Shown: piece by piece, positions 4,845-10,118 of the stretch
Layout of the letters: each line of letters opens with the position of its first letter
Numbering within the stretch: position 1 is the first letter of the stretch
Source of the DNA: Clostridia bacterium
GTDB lineage: Bacteria; Bacillota; Clostridia; Oscillospirales; Acutalibacteraceae
Assembly (NCBI GenBank): GCA_900769535.1
Contig: CAAGHB010000062.1
Span: forward strand, 1 to 10,118
Direction: 5' to 3'
Length of the DNA stretch: 10,118 nucleotides
Position numbers and translations under genes: made by a program
The notes under the pieces: model-generated
Database searches by the model: none
What the model was told of the DNA's origin: nothing
Seen by the model: the letters and a program-made list of their open reading frames with translations, nothing else

Positions 4845-6892
4845 AGCCCGAGCTGCTTTGTCCCGTCGGCTCCGACGAGGCGCTTTATGCCGCAGTTCGA
4901 AGCGGAGCTGATGCTGTTTATATGGGCTACGGCCGATTTAACGCCCGTCGTTCAGCGCGGAATTTCGCCGACGACGAATTTGAAAAGGCGGTAGAATATT
5001 GTCATATCCGAGGGGTAAAGGTTTACCTTACCCTCAATACCCTTGTCGGCGAAAACGAATTTGCCGACGTGGTAAAAACGGTTAAACTCGCCTGTAATGC
5101 AGGTGTAGATGCCTTTATAGTACAGGATTTGGGACTTGTAAAACTTCTCAAATCTATTTGCCCCGATATGCCGCTTCACGCGTCAACACAGATGACGGTT
5201 ACTTCTCCGTCGGCTCTTTACGAGCTGAAAGAATTGGGTTTCGAGAGGGTTGTGCTTGCGCGTGAAATGAACAAGAGGGAGATAGCCGAGCTGTGTGACG
5301 TAGCCCGACGAATAGGAATAGAAACCGAGCTTTTTGTCCACGGCGCGCTTTGCATGTGCGTTTCGGGCCAATGCTATATGAGCGCTGTAATCGGACGCCG
5401 CAGCGGAAATCGCGGCTACTGCGCCCAGCCCTGCCGTTTGCCGTCAAAGGACGGGGGTTACCCTCTCAGCTTAAAGGATTTGTCGCTTATCGACCGACTT
5501 GATGAGCTGAAAGAGATGGGAATTGACTCGCTTAAAATCGAGGGAAGAATGAAGCGCCCCGAATATATTGCCGCTGCCACAGCTGCGTTCCGTCAGATGA
5601 TTGACAACGGCTTTTGTGACGATGGCTTGATTTCGGGACTTAAAGATGTTTTTTCTCGGTCGGGCCATACCGATGGCTACTATACGTCCCGTCGAGGCGC
5701 CGAAATGTTCGGTCACCGTACCGAAACCGATGTTGCGGCTTCGGGCTGTGCAATCAGCGGACTAAGAGAGCTGTATAGAAACGAAAGGCAGAGAGTTGCC
5801 CTTCATATCTCCTTCTTTGCCCGAAAGGGTGAAAATACGCAAATGACCGTGACCGACGGCAAAAACACAGTCACGGTAACGGGAGAAATGCCGCAATCGG
5901 CCGAAAACAAGCCCTTAAAGGCCGAGGATATAAAGTTGCGTTGCTCAAAACTCGGAGGAACGCCTTATTATTGTAACGGCTTTGAGTGCGAAATTGATGA
6001 TGATATCGCCATTTCCGTATCCGAAATCAATCGAATGAAAAGGGAATGCGTTCAGCTTATTGATAAAAAGAGGGGACCGTCACAGGTGCCTTTTTATGAC
6101 ACCGATATTACTGAAAAGGCGCCGTGTATAAATCGGAAAAGAGATACGGTTGCCCGATTTTCCGATATAAGTCAGGTGCCCGACGACATAAGCGCCTTTG
6201 ATATGGTTTTTGTCCCTGCCGACACCCCTTGCGAAAGGATTGCTGAACTCGTATCACGCTCCGGCGGTACGAAGGTCGGCGTCGAGTTGCCGCGAGTTCT
6301 TTTTTCGCTCGAAGAAAGCTGTAAAAAATGGTTGGGCGAATTAAAGATGGTCGGTGTTGAATGGGTTATGTGCCACAACATAGCGGCACTGCCGATTGTA
6401 AAGGCGGCGGGAATGAAAATTTTCGGCGGCTTCGGGCTTAATATATTTAATTCTTACGCTATCGAAAAGATTGAAGAAATGGGCGCCGAAAGGGTAACAC
6501 TTTCCTTTGAAACCACACTGCCGAAAGGAAAAACACCTCTTAAAAAGGCCGGCATAATCGCATACGGACGTTTGCCGCTTATGCTGACACGAAACTGCCC
6601 TGCACCGAATAAAAAAGGCGGTTGCGCTTCCTGCGGCGGTAACAAATCAATTACCGACCGAGCAGGAGAGCGTTTCCCGATACAGTGCCGCTATTCGATG
6701 AGCGAGGTGCTTAATTCAAAGGTGCTCTGGCTTGCCGATAAAAAAGGAGATTTCGGCGACTACGATTTTTGGCTCTTTTATTTTACCGACGAAGGTCGCG
6801 AAAGGGTAAACGAAATCATGGCTGAATACGCTTCGTCATCAAAGCCCGAAAAGGATTTTACCCGCGGACTTTACGAACGCGGAGTTTTATGA
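4841..6892 (+). CDS. U32 family protein, RlhA-like, with DUF3656 and an extra C-terminal cysteine cluster
   Basis: This 683-residue protein belongs to the so-called peptidase U32 family. Characterised members (RlhA, TrhP/TrhO-type systems) act in hydroxylation of 23S rRNA or tRNA rather than in proteolysis. The N-terminal TIM-barrel part (1-300) carries the full PROSITE-type U32 signature at 163-181 (E163, F165, G168, C171, G176, C178, S181). Further cysteines C194 and C198 follow in GYCAQPC. These four cysteines are likely ligands for an iron or Fe-S centre. Residues about 310-410 fit DUF3656 (KLGGTPYYCNG, ISVSEINRMKRECVQL), as in RlhA. A second barrel-like part (about 435-683) ends with C586, C595, C598 and C616 in CPAPNKKGGCASCGG and what follows. 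The start codon overlaps the zapA stop in ATGA and has only a weak SD, which implies coupling. RlhA function is inferred by homology. Confidence 0.88.
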   Translation: MKPELLCPVGSDEALYAAVRSGADAVYMGYGRFNARRSARNFADDEFEKAVEYCHIRGVKVYLTLNTLVGENEFADVVKTVKLACNAGVDAFIVQDLGLVKLLKSICPDMPLHASTQMTVTSPSALYELKELGFERVVLAREMNKREIAELCDVARRIGIETELFVHGALCMCVSGQCYMSAVIGRRSGNRGYCAQPCRLPSKDGGYPLSLKDLSLIDRLDELKEMGIDSLKIEGRMKRPEYIAAATAAFRQMIDNGFCDDGLISGLKDVFSRSGHTDGYYTSRRGAEMFGHRTETDVAASGCAISGLRELYRNERQRVALHISFFARKGENTQMTVTDGKNTVTVTGEMPQSAENKPLKAEDIKLRCSKLGGTPYYCNGFECEIDDDIAISVSEINRMKRECVQLIDKKRGPSQVPFYDTDITEKAPCINRKRDTVARFSDISQVPDDISAFDMVFVPADTPCERIAELVSRSGGTKVGVELPRVLFSLEESCKKWLGELKMVGVEWVMCHNIAALPIVKAAGMKIFGGFGLNIFNSYAIEKIEEMGAERVTLSFETTLPKGKTPLKKAGIIAYGRLPLMLTRNCPAPNKKGGCASCGGNKSITDRAGERFPIQCRYSMSEVLNSKVLWLADKKGDFGDYDFWLFYFTDEGRERVNEIMAEYASSSKPEKDFTRGLYERGVL

Positions 6893-6929
6893 TTTACCGC
6901 AATTTTTTTAGTTTTTCGGAGGTTAATTT

Positions 6930-7493
6930 ATGCTGATACTTGCCTCGGCTTCACCGAGACGACGCGAAATTTTAAAAAATCTCGGATACAGCTTTAATTG
7001 CGTTGTTGCCGACACGGACGAAACGATTTCGTCCGATATGGGCGGATACGACGCCGTATACGAGCTCGCATTCAGAAAGGCGAAGGCGGTGTCGGCTTTG
7101 TGTCCCGACGACGTCGTAATTGCCTCCGATACCGTGGTTGCCCTTGATGATGAAATTCTCGGAAAGCCGACTTCGCCCGATGATGCAAAAAGAATGCTGA
7201 GGGAGCTTTCGGGACGGCAGCATACCGTTTATACGGGAGTTGCCATTGTGTCAAAGGGACTTTGCGAACGCTTTGTAAGCGGGGTAAAGGTTGAGTTTTA
7301 CGAGCTTGACGACGGGCTTATCGACTGGTATATTTCAACGGGTGAGCCGTTTGACAAGGCGGGAGCATACGGAATTCAGGGCAAGGGCTCGGTGCTGGTG
7401 AAAAGGATTGACGGTGATTATTTTACGGTAATGGGATTGCCGTCGGCCGAGGTTTATCGAGCGCTGAAAAAATTTCAAATTTTACCTGAATAA
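6930..7493 (+). CDS. maf: Maf nucleoside triphosphate pyrophosphatase
   Basis: Maf proteins hydrolyse nucleoside triphosphates, including modified or non-canonical ones (dTTP, UTP and others), to monophosphates, and are linked to division arrest in Bacillus. The 187 residues match the family length. The N-terminal SASPRR motif (6-11) is the phosphate-binding signature. SDT at 66-68 holds the catalytic Asp67, and GKPTSPDDAKRML (78-90), SGRQHTVYTGVAI (94-106) and KAGAYGIQGKG (143-153) are all conserved Maf segments. The substrate subtype (YhdE versus YceF) looks YhdE-like from AYGIQG, which is inferred. CGGAGG (6917-6922) lies 7 bases before the ATG. It is 37 bases after the U32 gene with no terminator, and directly before mreB, the common maf-mre arrangement without radC. 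Confidence 0.93.
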   Translation: MLILASASPRRREILKNLGYSFNCVVADTDETISSDMGGYDAVYELAFRKAKAVSALCPDDVVIASDTVVALDDEILGKPTSPDDAKRMLRELSGRQHTVYTGVAIVSKGLCERFVSGVKVEFYELDDGLIDWYISTGEPFDKAGAYGIQGKGSVLVKRIDGDYFTVMGLPSAEVYRALKKFQILPE

Positions 7494-7508
7494 TTTGTTA
7501 TGAAACTG

Positions 7509-7537
7509 TTGTAGATAACGCGCCGTTACGCTATAAT
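7509..7537 (+). promoter_or_regulatory. Possible internal promoter in front of mreB
   Basis: A perfect TATAAT (7532-7537) has TTGTAG (7509-7514) 17 bases upstream, giving a start near 7544 and a leader of about 49 bases. The spacer holds a short perfect inverted repeat, TAACG-CGC-CGTTA (7516-7528), which might be an operator or chance. The -35 is only 3 of 6, but the TTG and the spacing are right. It would let mreBCD be transcribed apart from zapA-U32-maf. Confidence 0.45.
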
Positions 7538-7579
7538 AGATAGGTTGGAAAAAATTAAAGAAATAAAAATAAATTTGTC

Positions 7580-7585
7580 AGGAGG
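7580..7585 (+). promoter_or_regulatory. Ribosome binding site that decides the mreB start
   Basis: A perfect AGGAGG, 7 bases before ATG 7593. It rules out the in-frame TTG at 7545, which would extend the protein by 16 unconserved residues and lies right at the expected transcription start. Confidence 0.9.
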
Positions 7586-7592
7586 ACAATTG

Positions 7593-8603
7593 ATGTTTAC
7601 TCGTGATATAGGAATAGATCTCGGTACGGCAAATACCCTTGTTCATGTTAAGGGAAAGGGAATAGTTATGCGCGAGCCGTCGGTAGTTGCCGTTGACGTT
7701 CGCAATCAGGCGGTAAGAGCCGTCGGCACCGAGGCAAAGGAAATGATAGGAAGAACTCCCGGCTCAATCGTTGCCGTACGTCCTCTTAAAGACGGCGTAA
7801 TTGCCGACTTTGAGGTTACCGCAACCATGCTTAAAAAGTTTATACGCGATGCTTTAAAGGGCTCGTTCTTTTCTCGCGCAAGGGTAATCGTAAGCATTCC
7901 TTCGGGCGTAACCGAGGTAGAAAGCCGAGCCGTATTTGATGCGGCGCATTATGCAGGCGCTCGTGAAATAGATCTTATCGAGGAGCCGCTTGCGGCCGCA
8001 CTCGGCGCAGGGTTGCCCGTATTTGACGCAACCGGTTCAATGGTTATTGATATCGGCGGCGGTACGGCCGAGGTTGCCGTTATTTCGCTCGGAGATATCG
8101 TAACTGCCTGTTCGGTAAGAGCGGGTGGCGACCGTCAGGACGAGGCGATTATTGCATATATCCGAAAGAAGCACAATTTGCTTATCGGAGAGAGAACCGC
8201 CGAGGAAATAAAAATCGCTATCGGCGCGGCGCGTCGCGAATCGGTTAACGAATCGATGGAAATAAGGGGACGAAACCTCATTGACGGCCTGCCAAAGAAC
8301 ATTGTAGTTACAACGGCTGACGTCGAGGAAGCTATCAGCAGATGTATGCGCCAGATTGTTACAGCCGTCAGAGAAACTCTCGAAAAAACACCGCCTGAAC
8401 TTGCCTCCGACATCATTGACAGAGGAATTGTACTTACAGGCGGCGGCGCTCAGCTTCGCGGTCTGGATAAGCTTATTCAGGACGAAATTGACATTCCTGT
8501 TCACGTTGCTGATAATCCGATTGATTGCGTAGTTGAAGGAATCGGAAAGCGTCTCGACGCCGACCTGCCCTTTAACACCTATTACAGAAGAAGAAAATAT
8601 TGA
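7593..8603 (+). CDS. mreB: Rod shape-determining actin-like protein MreB
   Basis: MreB forms short membrane-bound filaments that guide the elongasome and keep rod or ovoid shape. The 336 residues match the usual length. The actin-fold motifs are all visible: phosphate-1 DIGIDLGTANT (5-15), the MreB block GRTPGSIVAVRPLKDGVIADF (53-73), phosphate-2 DIGGGTAEVAVIS (153-165), EEIKIAIG (204-211) and the adenosine motif LTGGGAQLRGLDKL (281-294). The N-terminal MFTRDIGIDLG is typical of Gram-positive MreB/Mbl, so a paralogue label such as Mbl cannot be excluded. The mreC and mreD genes that follow favour MreB proper. The start is at 7593, with AGGAGG 7 bases upstream. Confidence 0.95.
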   Translation: MFTRDIGIDLGTANTLVHVKGKGIVMREPSVVAVDVRNQAVRAVGTEAKEMIGRTPGSIVAVRPLKDGVIADFEVTATMLKKFIRDALKGSFFSRARVIVSIPSGVTEVESRAVFDAAHYAGAREIDLIEEPLAAALGAGLPVFDATGSMVIDIGGGTAEVAVISLGDIVTACSVRAGGDRQDEAIIAYIRKKHNLLIGERTAEEIKIAIGAARRESVNESMEIRGRNLIDGLPKNIVVTTADVEEAISRCMRQIVTAVRETLEKTPPELASDIIDRGIVLTGGGAQLRGLDKLIQDEIDIPVHVADNPIDCVVEGIGKRLDADLPFNTYYRRRKY

Positions 8604-8624
8604 TTTTTTTAGGACGGAAATATA

Positions 8625-9473
8625 ATGAGAGCTTTTTTTAGAAGCATGAGGTTTAAGGTTATTTCAGCGGTGCTCGTGGTACTCATTATCATTATGATAG
8701 TATCGGGCGCCTTTGGTAATAATTCTTCGCCGCTGTCGAGCGTAGCTTCGGCTATTATTACCCCCGTGCAGCAGGGGTTTAACTCGGTATGTAAATATAT
8801 CGGCGATATTTTTTCGGGCCCGTCAAAGATACGTGAGCTGGAGCTTGAAAATGCCACCTTGCGAGAGGAAATAGCCGCGCTTACCGAAGAAAAAACCGAA
8901 TATGAAACGGCTCTGCTCGAAAACGAGTTTTACGAGGACTATCTCGGATTAAAGGAAAAGCACGAGGACTTCGAGTTTTGCTCGGCAAAGGTCGTTTCCT
9001 TTGATGCGTCCGACCTTTACAGCGCATTTACGATAAACGTGGGAAGCTTAAACGGAATTGCTCCATACGACCCGGTAATTACCGCCGAGGGATTGGTCGG
9101 ATACGTAAAGAATGTTTCGCTCACAAGCTCTACCGTTATCACCGTTCTTGACCCGACGGTAAAGGTTGGCGCATACGATACACGAACCGACGACAGCGGC
9201 ATATCCGTCGGCTCGGCAAAACTGGCGAAAAATGACCAGTGCCGCCTCAATAATCTTACCCGCGACTGTACCGTTGCAATCGGCGACAGTATCGTTACCT
9301 CAGGTGGCGGCGGAATTTTTCCCGAGGGCTTGGTTATCGGTACTGTTAATACAATGGGCCAGGATAAAGGGGACATAACCTCCTATGCCGTTATTGATAC
9401 AGCCGTTGATTTTAACGATTTGCGAAGTGTTATGATTATTACCTCGTTCGAGGGACAAACCAATTTAAAATAA
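8625..9473 (+). CDS. mreC: Rod shape-determining protein MreC
   Basis: MreC is an extracytoplasmic scaffold that links MreB filaments to PBP2 and activates the elongasome. The 282 residues have the family layout: a short cytoplasmic start (MRAFFRSMRFK), one transmembrane helix (about 11-30), an amphipathic region (about 35-65) and a coiled coil (about 66-112: IRELELENATLREEIAALTE). The two beta-barrel subdomains fill the rest (about 118-275). Conserved pieces are INVGSLNGIAPYDPVITAEGLVG (137-159), TVLDPTVKVGAY (173-184) and the Gly-rich SGGGGIFPEGLVIG (226-239). The SD is short (AGGA at 8611-8614). It starts 21 bases after mreB. Confidence 0.93.
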   Translation: MRAFFRSMRFKVISAVLVVLIIIMIVSGAFGNNSSPLSSVASAIITPVQQGFNSVCKYIGDIFSGPSKIRELELENATLREEIAALTEEKTEYETALLENEFYEDYLGLKEKHEDFEFCSAKVVSFDASDLYSAFTINVGSLNGIAPYDPVITAEGLVGYVKNVSLTSSTVITVLDPTVKVGAYDTRTDDSGISVGSAKLAKNDQCRLNNLTRDCTVAIGDSIVTSGGGGIFPEGLVIGTVNTMGQDKGDITSYAVIDTAVDFNDLRSVMIITSFEGQTNLK

Positions 9474-9502
9474 ACCTAAATTAAAAAGGAGGGATACGAG
9501 GA

Positions 9503-10018
9503 ATGAGAGGCGGAAATTACAGAAGATATGTGTATCATACCGTTCTTTTTCTTGTTTGTATCCTTCTTTACCTGTGGCAAAATTCGATTAACGCATTCCC
9601 CGAAATAGCAGGGCTTCGAGCCGTTCCAGTAATCCCTTTTGTAATTTGCGTTACAATGTATAATCCTGAAAAGTCGGGACTCGTTTACGGCTTTGCTGCC
9701 GGAATGCTGATGGACATAACCTGGACAAAGATAAGCGGATTTAATACCACAATTTTATTTGTTTTATGTATAATCTGCGGCCTTCTTATCCAGTTTTTGC
9801 TTAACAGAACGCCTGCTACCGCCCTTTTGCTCAGCGGAATGTCCTGCGTTTTATACTTTTTTGTTTACTGGCTTTGTTTTTGCCGGCTTGCAGGGGTTGC
9901 CGACAGCGCCTACTCCTTGATGCTAAGATATATGCCGATGGCGATTTACAGCTGGGCGTTTACCCTGCCGTTTTACCTGTTTGTCGGCTATATGACGAAA
10001 AAGTTAAAAGCCGACTAA
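9503..10018 (+). CDS. mreD: Rod shape-determining membrane protein MreD
   Basis: MreD is an integral membrane partner of MreC in the elongasome. The 171 residues are mostly hydrophobic, with about five transmembrane stretches (roughly 11-28, 40-72 as one or two, 82-100, 107-128 and 143-164). Family features include the early helix with LYLWQNSI, the P-rich VPVIPF segment, and GLVYGFAAGMLMDI (59-72), which matches the conserved G-x-x-x-G-L-x-x-D loop of MreD proteins. The end is basic (TKKLKAD). AAGGAGGG (9486-9493) lies 9 bases before the ATG. It follows mreC by 29 bases and precedes the putative PBP2 gene, as in most mre operons. Confidence 0.9.
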   Translation: MRGGNYRRYVYHTVLFLVCILLYLWQNSINAFPEIAGLRAVPVIPFVICVTMYNPEKSGLVYGFAAGMLMDITWTKISGFNTTILFVLCIICGLLIQFLLNRTPATALLLSGMSCVLYFFVYWLCFCRLAGVADSAYSLMLRYMPMAIYSWAFTLPFYLFVGYMTKKLKAD

Positions 10019-10058
10019 AATATTGATATACTCAAAAAAATGAAGGAAGGAGTCGCCG

Positions 10059-10118
10059 ATGAAATATTATTATCAAAAGCGAAAGCCGTTCTACAAGCGG
10101 TTTATTGCGCTTATTTGC
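10059..10118 (+). CDS. Start of a probable penicillin-binding protein 2 (3' end outside window)
   Basis: Only the first 20 codons are present: MKYYYQKRKPFYKRFIALIC. A basic N-terminus running into a hydrophobic stretch fits a bitopic membrane protein such as PBP2/MrdA, the elongation transpeptidase that usually follows mreBCD. The family is inferred from position; nothing catalytic is visible. AAGGAG (10047-10052) lies 6 bases before the ATG, which makes the start secure. The gap after mreD is 40 bases with no terminator. Confidence 0.6.
   Translation, partial: MKYYYQKRKPFYKRFIALIC

Noticed and set aside
7545..7592. TTG start extending MreB by 16 residues
   Set aside because: ATG 7593 has a perfect AGGAGG and matches the family N-terminus; the TTG lies at the predicted transcription start and lacks an SD.
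8037..8504. 155-residue - frame opposite mreB
   Set aside because: Antisense to strongly conserved MreB motifs; no start signals or recognisable family.
1..10118. CRISPR arrays, insertion sequences, prophage or toxin-antitoxin genes
   Set aside because: No regularly spaced direct repeats, transposase or integrase motifs, or att-like repeats were seen; all large frames are chromosomal housekeeping or surface genes.

Overview
The window looks like chromosomal DNA of a spore-forming, low-to-mid GC Gram-positive bacterium, most likely a gut-type Clostridia (Oscillospirales/Ruminococcus-like). The grounds are strong AGGAGG-type ribosome binding sites, a yidC-jag pair, a SpoIIQ-like M23 protein with a sigma-F-like promoter, a Big_2/CAP lipoprotein, and zapA, U32, maf and mreBCD on one strand. 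No mobile elements, CRISPR, rRNA or tRNA are seen. The taxon is inferred, not proven.

Layout. (1) 1-1309, + strand: the 3' end of a YidC/Oxa1 membrane insertase, then jag (khpB), closed by a strong hairpin that is symmetric enough to stop transcripts from both sides. (2) 1384-2142, - strand: a membrane-anchored LytM/M23 protein of SpoIIQ type. (3) 2143-2492: an intergenic stretch holding a sigma-F-like promoter for the M23 gene, and a complete but unannotated transcription unit on the + strand. That unit has a -10 TATAAT, about 105 nt with no ORF, a CCCTCCTC (anti-Shine-Dalgarno) loop and its own terminator. A second terminator serves the gene coming from the other side. (4) 2493-4240, - strand: a lipoprotein with a bacterial Ig-like and a CAP domain, preceded by a left-handed beta-helix (hexapeptide) GlmU-like protein with a clear sigma-A promoter. 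(5) 4497-10118, + strand: zapA, a U32 family protein, maf, mreB, mreC, mreD and the first 20 codons of a protein that is probably PBP2.

How the genes fit together. The rightward cluster is about cell shape and division. ZapA bundles FtsZ, Maf is a nucleotide pyrophosphatase linked to division arrest, and MreBCD plus PBP2 form the elongasome. U32 proteins of this type (RlhA-like) are RNA hydroxylation factors, here translationally coupled to zapA. YidC and Jag handle membrane protein insertion and RNA binding. The leftward genes act at the cell surface and, for the SpoIIQ-like protein, probably in sporulation. The best candidate for something undescribed is the small RNA gene at about 2279-2384.
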